Source: Acidimicrobiales bacterium
GTDB lineage: Bacteria > Actinomycetota > Acidimicrobiia > Acidimicrobiales > UBA8190
DNA: 9,037 nucleotides
Reading direction: 5' to 3'
NCBI GenBank assembly: GCA_030042575.1
Contig: JASHZK010000306.1
Location: forward strand, 1-9,037
Shown: in pieces, positions 1 through 8,584 of the stretch
Layout: the number at the start of each line of letters is the position of its first letter
Position numbering within the stretch: position 1 is the stretch's first letter
Translations under genes and position numbers: made by a program
The notes under the pieces: model-generated
Told to the model about the DNA's origin: nothing
The model's database searches: none
Seen by the model: only the letters and a program-made list of their open reading frames with translations

Positions 1-245
1 GGGGCCGGCTCGCCGGCCAGGTCAAAGACGTCGCCTATCAGTCCCGGACCACCGACTTCTGGGGATCCTTGGACGCCGTCGGTGGTCGTGACACCTTCGT
101 GCTGGGCGGCGCCTTCAACTGCGGGAAGGGCCAGCCCGGCCAGGTGGCCCCGGTCAGCCACGGCTGTCCCTCTGCGCTGTTCCGCGGCGTGCGGGTCTTG
201 AACGCCCGAGCCGAGACCGAACCTCCCGCCGAGGCCCGACTGTGA
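1..245 (+). CDS. tldD: TldD, C-terminal part (metalloprotease subunit; 5' end outside window)
   Basis: The open frame from base 3 to the TGA at 243-245 encodes the last 80 residues of a TldD (peptidase U62) protein. Visible family signatures, in order, are VKDVAYQ, TTDFWGSLDA, a Gly-rich GG..TFVLGG stretch, CGKGQP, a VSHGCP block and the terminal VRVLNAR strand, which is how actinobacterial TldD proteins end. TldD is the zinc-bearing subunit of the TldD/TldE cytoplasmic protease that degrades unstructured peptides and matures some ribosomal peptides in other bacteria. The HExxxH zinc motif would lie upstream of this window and cannot be checked. The stop overlaps the GTG of the next gene (GTGA), so the two are almost certainly co-translated. 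Identification from the tail is strong; the gene is truncated only by the window edge. Confidence 0.9.
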   Translation, partial: GRLAGQVKDVAYQSRTTDFWGSLDAVGGRDTFVLGGAFNCGKGQPGQVAPVSHGCPSALFRGVRVLNARAETEPPAEARL

Positions 246-1678
246 CGGCCGGCCCCATGAGCGGCGTCGGCCCCGAGGGGGGCGGCGCCCACTTCCTCCC
301 GGCCGAGGAGCTGGTCGAGCGCATCCTGGCCGCCTCCCGGGCCGACGCCTGCATGGCCGTGGTCGAGGAGGACAGCGAGGTGGAGGTCCGCTTCGCCAAC
401 AACACCACCACCACCAACGGCATGCGCCGTCAGCGACGGGTGACGGCCATCAGCTTCAAGGCCAGCGACGGAGGCGTGGCCGCCGGCGTCGACAGCCGGA
501 GCGGGAATCCCGATGTCGAGGAGCTGGTGCGCGCCAGTGAGGCCGATGCCGAGGGCTCGCCGGCGGCCGAGGACGCCGCCGAGCTGATCACCGGGAACGC
601 CCCTGGCTCCGGATCCGAATTGGCCGAGTCGCCCGCCACCACCGAGCTCTCGGTCCTGCGTCCCGTCATCGACGGCCTGGCCGCCGCTTTCGACCTGGCC
701 CGGGGCAGGGGTCACGTGCTCTCGGGCTTCGCCACCCACCAGCTCGGCACCGTCTACCTGGCCTCGAGCACCGGGCTGCGAGCCCGTCACGAGCAGCCGA
801 CCGGGACCTTGGAACTGGTCGCCCGGAGCACCGACGGCACCCGGTCGGCCTGGGCCGGCTCGGGGACGTCGTGGTTCGACGACGTGGATCTGGCGGCCAT
901 GCACGAGCGGCTCGAGCACCGGCTGGGTTGGGCCGAGCGCCGGGTGGAGATGCCCGAGGGTCGTTACGAGACGATCCTTCCCCCCGACGCCGCTGCGGAT
1001 CTCATGGTCTTCCTCTACGAGTTCCTCTCTGGGCGTGACGCCGAGGACGGCCGAAGCGTCTTCTCGGCTCCGGGCGGCGGGACCCGGCTGGGCCAGTCCA
1101 TCGCCGAGGTCCCCTTCGAGCTGCGCAGCGACCCTGGCGAGCCCGGCCTCGAGTGCGCGCCGTTCCTGGTCACCACCGTGTCGGGAGGCGATGTGTCGGT
1201 GTTCGACAACGGGCTTCCTCTGGTGCGGACCTCCTGGATCGCCGAGGGCCGCCTCCAACGGCTCTTGTACCACCGGGCCGGGGCGGCCCGGTCGGGAGCG
1301 CCCTCGGCAGCACCCATCGACAACCTGGTGCTCGAGGCACCCGGCGCCACCGGGACGGTCGAAGACCTGGTGGCGGGTACCGAGCGGGGTCTGCTCCTCA
1401 CCTGCCTGTGGTACATCCGGACGGTCGATCCCGTCACCGCCCTGCTCACCGGGCTCACCCGCGACGGGGTCTACTTGGTGGAGAAGGGTGAAGTCGTCGG
1501 GGCGGTCAACAACTTCCGGTTCAACGAGAGCCCGGTGCAGCTGCTGGCTCGGGTCGTCGAGGCGGGCGCCACCACCCGGGCCCTCTCTCGGGAGTCGGGC
1601 GAATGGATGAGCCGGACAGCCATGCCGCCGCTGCGGGTGGCCGACTTCAACATGAGCTCGGTGAGCCCCGCCACATAG
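242..1678 (+). CDS. tldE: TldE/PmbA-like protein, partner subunit of TldD
   Basis: This 478-residue protein belongs to the TldD/PmbA family and is the non-catalytic partner (TldE/PmbA). The GTG at 242 overlaps the tldD stop by four bases; an ATG at 257 would remove five residues and is the alternative start. Family features are an N-terminal domain with a conserved Asn/Thr-rich strand ([10 protein letters not shown], about 52-60), the [17 protein letters not shown] segment (239-255) where TldD would carry its HExxxH motif, and a C-terminal barrel with [13 protein letters not shown] (321-333), [22 protein letters not shown] (401-422) and NNFRFNESP (423-431). Residues about 100-135 are Ala/Glu/Ser-rich and probably a loop. 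Length is slightly above the roughly 450 residues usual for PmbA. It acts with TldD in the cytoplasm. No peptide precursor gene is visible nearby. Confidence 0.9.
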   Translation: MTAGPMSGVGPEGGGAHFLPAEELVERILAASRADACMAVVEEDSEVEVRFANNTTTTNGMRRQRRVTAISFKASDGGVAAGVDSRSGNPDVEELVRASEADAEGSPAAEDAAELITGNAPGSGSELAESPATTELSVLRPVIDGLAAAFDLARGRGHVLSGFATHQLGTVYLASSTGLRARHEQPTGTLELVARSTDGTRSAWAGSGTSWFDDVDLAAMHERLEHRLGWAERRVEMPEGRYETILPPDAAADLMVFLYEFLSGRDAEDGRSVFSAPGGGTRLGQSIAEVPFELRSDPGEPGLECAPFLVTTVSGGDVSVFDNGLPLVRTSWIAEGRLQRLLYHRAGAARSGAPSAAPIDNLVLEAPGATGTVEDLVAGTERGLLLTCLWYIRTVDPVTALLTGLTRDGVYLVEKGEVVGAVNNFRFNESPVQLLARVVEAGATTRALSRESGEWMSRTAMPPLRVADFNMSSVSPAT

Positions 1679-1679
1679 C

Positions 1680-4107
<2,428 letters not shown>

Positions 4108-4155
4108 CCGCCTGCCACCCGGTGACCCTCCGACACCGACCGAACGGCACCTGAC

Positions 4156-5724
4156 GTGGCCCGGGTGCTCATCCCCGAGAAGCTGGCCGATCGCGGTCTC
4201 GAGCTCCTGTCCGCCGCTGGGCACGAGGTGGACGTGCGCCTGGAGATGTCTCCTGACGAGCTGCTCACCGCCGTGGCCGGGGCCAACGCCCTGATCGTGC
4301 GCTCGGCGACGCAGGTGACCGACGAGGTCCTCGCCGCCGGGACCGAGCTGGTGGTGGTGGGTCGTGCCGGCATAGGGCTCGACAACGTGGACGTGGAGGC
4401 GGCGACCCGCCGGGGCGTCATGGTGGTGAACGCGCCGCAGTCCAACATCCTGTCCGCCGCTGAGCACGCCATGGCTCTGCTGCTGTCCCAGGCCCGCAAC
4501 ATTCCCCAGGCCCACGCTGCCCTGGTCGCCGGAAAGTGGGAGCGTTCGAAATGGGAGGGGGTGGAGTTGCACGGCAAGACCCTGGGCGTGGTCGGGCTCG
4601 GACGCATCGGCGCCCTGGTGGCCCAAAGGGCGCTGGCCTTCGGCATGCGGCTGTGCGCCTATGACCCCTACGTGTTACCCGAACGAGCTCGCCAGATGGG
4701 CGTCGAGCTGTTGAGCCTCGAGGAGCTCATGGCCGAGTCCGACTTCGTCTCCATCCACTTGCCCAAGACCTCCGAGACAGCCGGACTCATCGGCGCCGAG
4801 GTGTTGGCCAAGGCCAAGCCCGGGATCCACATCGTCAACGCGGCGCGCGGTGGGATTCTCGACGAGCAGGCGTTGGCCGAGGCTCTTCGTTCCGGCCAGG
4901 TGGGCGGTGCCGCCCTGGACGTCTTCTCCACCGAGCCCTGTACGCAGTCGCCACTGTTCGAGCTCGCCAACGTCGTGGTGACCCCGCACCTCGGTGCCTC
5001 CACCCACGAGGCACAGGACAAGGCCGGGGTGACCATCGCCGAGCAGGTGAACCTGGCCCTGGCCGGTGATTTCGTGCCGTTCGCGGTCAACGTGGCTGCC
5101 ACCGAGGTCTCCGAGACGGTGCGTCCTTTCCTGTCGCTAGCCGAACAGCTGGGTCGGTTCTTCGCCTGTCTCAACGACGGCATCCCCGAGCGGCTGGAAG
5201 TCGAGTACCTGGGAGGCCTGGCGTCGGCCAACACCGCCATCCTGACCCTGGCGGCGCTGAAGGGGATCTTCGCCGCCGGTACCGAGGAGCCGGTTTCCTA
5301 CGTCAATGCGCCGCAACTGGCCGAGGAGCGGGGGTTGGAGGTCCGCGAGGTCTCCACCGCCACCACCCGGGACTACGTGAACCTTGTCACGCTCCGCTCC
5401 CCGTCTCACTCGTTGGCGGGAACGCTGTCAGGCCCTCGATCAGAGCCGCGCGTCGTCGTGGTCGACGACCACGTGGTCGAGGTGCCGCCGGCCGAGAACA
5501 TGCTCGTGGTCCGCAACGACGACCGTCCGGGCATGATCGGGGTGGTGGGCACTGCGCTCGGAGAGGCCGGGGTGTCGATCTCGTCGATGGCGGTGGGTCC
5601 GTCCCGCACGGGGAACACCGCCCTGATGGTCCTGTCGACCGACCGGTTCGTGCCCGACGACACGTTCGCGTTGCTGCAGGCTTCCGAGGGCATCCTCGAC
5701 ATCCACCGCATCACATCGGGCTGA
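4156..5724 (+). CDS. serA: D-3-phosphoglycerate dehydrogenase with C-terminal ACT domain
   Basis: SerA oxidises 3-phosphoglycerate to 3-phosphohydroxypyruvate with NAD+, committing carbon to serine. The 522-residue product is a long, type I (mycobacterial-like) enzyme. It has an N-terminal substrate-binding part with VVGRAGIGLDNVDVEAA (67-83), a Rossmann NAD site LGVVGLGRIG (143-152) followed by D170, and the dehydrogenase catalytic triad R231 (NAARGG), E260 (STEP) and H278 (TPHLG). An intervening domain (about 317-445) comes next, then an ACT domain starting at MLVVRNDDRPGMIG (449-462), which in this family binds serine for feedback inhibition. The GTG at 4156 fits the family N-terminus (MARVLIPEKLA); no strong SD precedes it. 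The aminotransferase lies 48 bp upstream. The stop codon falls inside a 17-bp tandem repeat. Confidence 0.96.
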   Translation: MARVLIPEKLADRGLELLSAAGHEVDVRLEMSPDELLTAVAGANALIVRSATQVTDEVLAAGTELVVVGRAGIGLDNVDVEAATRRGVMVVNAPQSNILSAAEHAMALLLSQARNIPQAHAALVAGKWERSKWEGVELHGKTLGVVGLGRIGALVAQRALAFGMRLCAYDPYVLPERARQMGVELLSLEELMAESDFVSIHLPKTSETAGLIGAEVLAKAKPGIHIVNAARGGILDEQALAEALRSGQVGGAALDVFSTEPCTQSPLFELANVVVTPHLGASTHEAQDKAGVTIAEQVNLALAGDFVPFAVNVAATEVSETVRPFLSLAEQLGRFFACLNDGIPERLEVEYLGGLASANTAILTLAALKGIFAAGTEEPVSYVNAPQLAEERGLEVREVSTATTRDYVNLVTLRSPSHSLAGTLSGPRSEPRVVVVDDHVVEVPPAENMLVVRNDDRPGMIGVVGTALGEAGVSISSMAVGPSRTGNTALMVLSTDRFVPDDTFALLQASEGILDIHRITSG

Positions 5725-5767
5725 ACATCACGCCGGGCCGAACGCCACGTCGGGCCGAACGTGGGCG
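5717..5767 (+). repeat. 17-bp tandem repeat across the serA stop codon
   Basis: Three copies start at 5717, 5734 and 5751, an exact 17-base period. The core is CGGGCCGAACG in copies two and three and CGGGCTGAACA in copy one, where the TGA is the serA stop codon. Copies one and two also share CAC near their ends; the third copy matches only over its first 11 bases. A CATCAC string at 5709-5714 recurs 17 bases later at 5726-5731, so the duplication may reach back into the last serA codons. It lies between the serA stop and the stop of the small minus-strand gene. It looks like local slippage duplication; no function is implied. Confidence 0.75.
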
Positions 5768-5793
5768 AGTCGCCCTACGTCCGCCTTCGGGCG
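5759..5793 (+). terminator. Two adjacent hairpins after serA, possible 3'-end structure
   Basis: Bases 5759-5767 (ACGTGGGCG) pair with 5771-5780 (CGCCCTACGT) with one bulged T at 5776, giving nine base pairs around a three-base AGT loop. Directly after it, 5782-5785 (CGCC) pairs with 5790-5793 (GGCG) around a TTCG tetraloop. No T tract follows on the plus strand, so this is not a canonical intrinsic terminator; it could stabilise or help end the serA transcript or separate the two convergent genes. The first hairpin overlaps the stop codon (5775-5777) of the minus-strand gene. Confidence 0.35.
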
Positions 5794-6059
5794 CTGGGGC
5801 TGCCCCGATGGGGTGCCTCGGGAACCGCCGGCCAGGAGTCGAAGCTCATGGAGATCCGGCGGGCGCTGACGCTGGCCCTGCCGTTGCCGGTGCCGGTGCC
5901 GTTGCCGGTGGCGGTGCCGTTTCCCACTGGTGCGGGCGCCACACGGGGCTCCCCGGTCAGGCGCCCCAGCGTCCGGCGAACCAGTGCCAGCGTTCCCGCC
6001 GCGAGCGCAGAGGCGACCAGCAGCCGCAACGAAGTCCGAATCAGCCGTCGTATACCCAC
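5775..6059 (-). CDS. Small hypothetical membrane protein with one TM helix
   Basis: This 94-residue frame starts at a GTG (6059) and ends at TAG. I do not recognise a named family. The N-terminus has basic residues (GIRRLIRTSLR) followed by a hydrophobic segment (about 11-27, LLVASALAAGTLAL) and then basic residues RRTLGR, consistent with a single short membrane helix or anchor. Residues 38-60 are a Pro/Ala and then Gly/Asn/Thr-rich linker built from repeated GGCACC/GGCAAC hexamers. The C-terminal part contains SFDSWPAVPEAP (72-83), a Trp-Pro motif of the kind I associate with small actinobacterial membrane proteins, though this is unverified. No in-frame start lies close upstream, and only a weak AGG precedes the GTG. 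The frame is open up to 6413 over the leuA attenuator, but that extension is not credible. Its gene neighbours are unrelated in function. The other strand is also open here, so the call is moderate. Confidence 0.5.
   Translation of the reverse strand: MGIRRLIRTSLRLLVASALAAGTLALVRRTLGRLTGEPRVAPAPVGNGTATGNGTGTGNGRASVSARRISMSFDSWPAVPEAPHRGSPSARRRT
5882..5920 (-). repeat. Hexamer microsatellite inside the small membrane-protein gene
   Basis: On the plus strand the stretch alternates GTTGCC, GGTGCC and GGTGGC hexamers. On the minus strand this reads as GGC-AAC and GGC-ACC codons, giving the Gly-Asn-Gly-Thr linker. Repeats in steps of six keep the frame, as expected for a flexible protein linker that can vary in length between strains. 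Confidence 0.6.
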
Positions 6060-6128
6060 GAAACCTGCTCTCTGGAGGCCCTCGATCGGCGGCTCTTCCT
6101 GGGATCCGAGCCTGGTGGGGTATGTCCC

Positions 6129-6162
6129 TTGACCGCAACGCCCGCTTTTGCCAGCATATAGG
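6129..6162 (+). promoter_or_regulatory. Candidate promoter of the leuA leader transcript
   Basis: TTGACC at 6129-6134 resembles a -35 element and TATAGG at 6157-6162 resembles a -10 element. The 22-base spacing is longer than the usual 17, so the -35 may not be used with this -10. The -10 lies six bases before the ATG at 6168, which would place transcription start at or next to that ATG and make the leader peptide leaderless, an arrangement common in actinobacteria. No SD precedes the leader ATG, which agrees. This is one of the few AT-rich patches in the window. Confidence 0.45.
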
Positions 6163-6167
6163 TCATC

Positions 6168-6209
6168 ATGAGGGAGATCCGCGGAATCCGGGAGCTGCTG
6201 CTTACCTGA
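6168..6209 (+). CDS. leuL: Leucine leader peptide of leuA (13 codons)
   Basis: The short frame reads MREIRGIRELLLT and stops at TGA 6207-6209. Codons 10-12 are CTG CTG CTT, three leucines in a row near the end, and codons 4 and 7 are isoleucine. Clustered codons for the pathway product just before the stop are the hallmark of a ribosome-attenuation leader. It lies 91 bp before leuA and is followed at once by a hairpin and an intrinsic terminator, so its role is inferred to be sensing charged tRNA-Leu: a ribosome short of leucine would stall on 6195-6203 and cover the start of the hairpin at 6210. There is no SD; translation from a leaderless transcript is likely. The gene symbol is by analogy only. 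Confidence 0.75.
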   Translation: MREIRGIRELLLT

Positions 6210-6235
6210 CGGCGAGCGCCACATCGCGCTCGCCG
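6210..6235 (+). promoter_or_regulatory. Perfect 10-bp hairpin directly after the leader stop
   Basis: Bases 6210-6219 (CGGCGAGCGC) pair perfectly with 6226-6235 (GCGCTCGCCG) around a six-base loop, CACATC. The stem begins one base after the leader TGA. A ribosome stalled at the Leu codons would overlap the 5' arm, so this is probably the switching stem of the attenuator. By eye I could not find a strong alternative pairing between its 3' arm and the terminator; the best is five pairs with one G-U (6228-6232 with 6254-6258). Confidence 0.7.
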
Positions 6236-6240
6236 AGCCG

Positions 6241-6269
6241 CCCCCTGTGCCTCCGGGCCAGGGGGTTTT
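6241..6269 (+). terminator. Intrinsic terminator (attenuator) upstream of leuA
   Basis: CCCCCTG (6241-6247) pairs with CAGGGGG (6259-6265); after one bulged T, GCC (6249-6251) pairs with GGC (6256-6258), closing a TCCG loop. C(UCCG)G fits the unusually stable UNCG tetraloop class. TTTT follows at 6266-6269. The terminator ends 31 bases before the leuA start and after the leader ORF, so it can only act on transcripts entering leuA. With the leader peptide it forms a classical transcription attenuator for leuA. Confidence 0.85.
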
Positions 6270-6284
6270 CTGTTGGTCGAGAAC

Positions 6285-6289
6285 AAGGA
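6285..6289 (+). promoter_or_regulatory. Ribosome binding site of leuA
   Basis: AAGGA lies 11 bases before the GTG at 6301. It supports 6301 over the in-frame GTG at 6247, which lies inside the attenuator stem and would add 18 residues unlike any LeuA N-terminus. Confidence 0.6.
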
Positions 6290-6300
6290 CGGGACGAACG

Positions 6301-7908
6301 GTGACGACGAAGAAAACCACGAACAGCCAGGCAGCTGCCAGCACCGAAGACGACCCGGGGCACCTGGTCGTCTTCGACACGACGCTGCGCGACGGCGAGC
6401 AGTCCCCGGGCATCTCGCTCGACGCCGCGGAAAAACTCGAGATCGCCGAGCAGCTGGCCCGGGTGGGAGTCGACTACGTCGAGGCCGGCTTCCCGGTGGC
6501 CAGCCAGGGTGACTTCGAAGCCGTGCAGGCCATCGCCCGGGAGGTCGGCAATGAGCCCGGTGCCCCGGCCATCTGCGGACTGTCGCGCACCCACATCGCC
6601 GACGTCGACCGCTGCTGGGAGGCCCTTCGAGATGCGGCCCGGGCCCGGATCCACGTGTTCATCTCCACCAGCCCCCAGCACATGGAGCACATGCTCAAGA
6701 TGACCCAGGCCCAGGTGCTGGCTGAGACACGGGCCGGGGTGGCCCGGGCCCGAGAGCACACCGGCGATGTCGAGTTCAGTCCGCAGGACGCCACTCGGAC
6801 CCCACTCGACTTCATGCTGGAGGTTCTGGTCACTGCCGTCGAAGCAGGTGCCACCACCCTGAACATTCCCGACACCGTCGGCTACGGCATCCCGTGGGAC
6901 TTCGGAGCGCTGATCCAGCACATCCGCCGTCAGGTGCCCGGCGACTACGTGCTGTCCACCCACTGCCACAACGACCTGGGGCTGGCCACGGCCAACACAC
7001 TGGCGGGCGTGCAGGCGGGCGCCCGTCAGGTCGAGGTGTGCGTGAACGGCCTGGGCGAGCGAGCCGGCAACGCCGCCTTGGAGGAGGTGGTCATGGCCTT
7101 GCGCATCCGGCCCGACCAATTCCCCGGGATCACGACCACGGTGCGCACCGAGGAGCTGGCCCGGGTCTCGCGTCTGGTGGCACGGCTCACCGGCTACCCC
7201 GTTCAGTACAACAAGGCGGTAGTGGGTCGCAACGCCTTTGCCCACGAGTCGGGTATCCACCAGCACGGCGTCCTGGCCGACCGGTCTACCTACGAGATCA
7301 TCGATGCGGCATCGGTGGGGCAGGTGGGCAGACAGATCGTGCTGGGCAAGCACTCCGGCCGGCACGCTTTCGCCGACACCCTGGAGAAGATGGGCATCCA
7401 CGTCCAGGGAGACGCTCTCAACCAGGCTTTCGCTCGCTTCAAGGAGCTGGCTGACCGCAAGGTGGAGATCACCGAGGCAGATATCGAGGCCATCGTGGCC
7501 GAGGAGCTCGGTCACGACCTGATCGAAGGGTTCAAGCTCGAAGCCTTGGAGGTGTCGGGAGGCACCGTGGGCATGCCGCGAGCGGGGGTTGTGCTGAGCC
7601 GGGCAGGAGACAAGATCGAGGCGACTTCTGAGGGCAACGGGATGATCGACGCCGCCTGCAGCGCCATCCGCACCGCCACCGGCGTGCAGACCCGTCTGAT
7701 CGGCTTCAATGTGTCCTCGGTCACCGGGGGTGTGGACGCCTTGGGTGACGTCGTGGTCCAACTCGAGGCCGAAGGATTGAAGGTGTCGGGGCGCGGGGTG
7801 TCCACCGACGTCGTCGAGGCCTCGACCCGGGCTTACCTGGCTGCCGTCAACCGCTTCGTCCGCATCAAGGCCCGCAACGAGCGGCGCCAGGTGGAGATCG
7901 GTCCGTGA
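6301..7908 (+). CDS. leuA: 2-isopropylmalate synthase, type 1 (short form)
   Basis: LeuA condenses acetyl-CoA with 2-oxoisovalerate, the committed step of leucine synthesis. The 535-residue product has an HMGL-like barrel beginning VVFDTTLRDGEQSPG (23-37), with R30, metal ligand D31 and E33. It continues with EAGFPVAS (61-68), FSPQDATRTP (159-168), NIPDTVGY (188-195), STHCHNDLGLATANT (219-233; ligands H221 and H223), NGLGERAGNAALEE (249-262; ligand N257) and HESGIHQHGVL (315-325). The linker SGRHAF (352-357) follows, then a C-terminal LeuA regulatory domain (about 410-530, with GNGMIDAACSAI) that binds leucine for feedback inhibition in this family. The sequence follows the E. coli/Firmicutes short form, not the 570-640-residue form of Mycobacterium and Streptomyces. 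A separate attenuator lies upstream. LeuC and LeuD are encoded convergently 73 bp downstream. Citramalate synthase or homocitrate synthase are less likely given the motifs and context. Confidence 0.96.
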   Translation: MTTKKTTNSQAAASTEDDPGHLVVFDTTLRDGEQSPGISLDAAEKLEIAEQLARVGVDYVEAGFPVASQGDFEAVQAIAREVGNEPGAPAICGLSRTHIADVDRCWEALRDAARARIHVFISTSPQHMEHMLKMTQAQVLAETRAGVARAREHTGDVEFSPQDATRTPLDFMLEVLVTAVEAGATTLNIPDTVGYGIPWDFGALIQHIRRQVPGDYVLSTHCHNDLGLATANTLAGVQAGARQVEVCVNGLGERAGNAALEEVVMALRIRPDQFPGITTTVRTEELARVSRLVARLTGYPVQYNKAVVGRNAFAHESGIHQHGVLADRSTYEIIDAASVGQVGRQIVLGKHSGRHAFADTLEKMGIHVQGDALNQAFARFKELADRKVEITEADIEAIVAEELGHDLIEGFKLEALEVSGGTVGMPRAGVVLSRAGDKIEATSEGNGMIDAACSAIRTATGVQTRLIGFNVSSVTGGVDALGDVVVQLEAEGLKVSGRGVSTDVVEASTRAYLAAVNRFVRIKARNERRQVEIGP

Positions 7909-7981
7909 CTCGAGTCCCTGCGTCCACCCGGGAACGCCGACCGAGAACAGCCGCCGACCCGGATCGGTCCTGACGGGGGGC

Positions 7982-8584
7982 TCAGCCGGCGGCAGCGGCC
8001 CTGGGCATCCACGGTGGTCGGCCGGCTTCGTAGCGCTCGATGTCCCCGACATGGCGCAGGGTCAGTCCGATGTCGTCCCAGCCGTTGACCATGCGCTCCC
8101 GTTCGAATTCGCCGAGAGCGAACTTGCCCCTCAACCCGGCCGCCGGCGCTTCCACAGCGCCCCTGGCGACGTCGATGGTGATCTCCAAGGTCGGGTCGGC
8201 CATCACCGCCTCGAGAAGAGCCCGTCCCAATTCGCCGTCCACCTGCACGGGCAGGAGCCCCTGCTTGGTGGCGTTGTTGCGGAAGATGTCGCCGAAGCGA
8301 GGGGACACGACCGCTTCGAAGCCATAGTCCATCAGCGCCCACACGGCATGCTCACGGGAGGATCCGGTCCCGAAGTTCGGCCCGGCCACCAGGATGTTGG
8401 CGCCGACGAACCGCTCGTCGTTCAGGACGAAGGAGCGCCCGTCGCGCCACTCGGCGAAGAGCCCGGCACCGAAGCCGGTGCGTTCCACTCGCTTGAGCCA
8501 ATCGGAGGGAATGATCTGGTCGGTGTCGACGTCGGAGCGGTCCAGGGGCACCGCTCGGCCCGTCACCACCTGCACGGGCTTCAT
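7982..8584 (-). CDS. leuD: 3-isopropylmalate dehydratase small subunit
   Basis: LeuD is the swivelling small subunit that, with the iron-sulphur subunit LeuC, isomerises 2-isopropylmalate to 3-isopropylmalate. The 200-residue product is of normal length. It has the N-terminal strand [22 protein letters not shown] (6-27, with DVDTDQIIP), the [17 protein letters not shown] segment (64-80) where GSSREHA is the family's substrate-binding loop, and [20 protein letters not shown] (94-113). The ATG at 8584 overlaps the leuC stop in an ATGA, implying translational coupling and a leuCD operon read leftward. It ends 73 bp from the leuA stop on the opposite strand. The 7909-7981 gap holds only a weak four-pair hairpin and no T tract, so I see no convincing terminator there. 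Confidence 0.96.
   Translation of the reverse strand: MKPVQVVTGRAVPLDRSDVDTDQIIPSDWLKRVERTGFGAGLFAEWRDGRSFVLNDERFVGANILVAGPNFGTGSSREHAVWALMDYGFEAVVSPRFGDIFRNNATKQGLLPVQVDGELGRALLEAVMADPTLEITIDVARGAVEAPAAGLRGKFALGEFERERMVNGWDDIGLTLRHVGDIERYEAGRPPWMPRAAAAG

Noticed and set aside
902..919. HERLEH (residues 221-226 of TldE) as a zinc-binding HExxxH motif
   Set aside because: It matches the pattern but lies before the [10 protein letters not shown] segment, whereas TldD's true motif comes after it; it is most likely chance in a helix.
5761..6132. 123-residue plus-strand frame after serA
   Set aside because: It is antisense to the better-structured small membrane gene, has no SD and is Pro/Ser/Arg-rich with no motif.
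6247..6300. Upstream GTG start for leuA adding 18 residues
   Set aside because: It lies inside the terminator stem; the added residues do not resemble LeuA, and GTG 6301 has AAGGA before it.
6060..6413. N-terminal extension of the small minus-strand membrane protein to 6413
   Set aside because: It would cross the leuA attenuator and the leuA start; no conserved features, and GTG 6059 sits just before the basic residues and helix.
6202..8052. 616-residue minus-strand frame opposite leuA
   Set aside because: Shadow frame over a highly conserved leuA; it would also run through the attenuator and the leuD tail.
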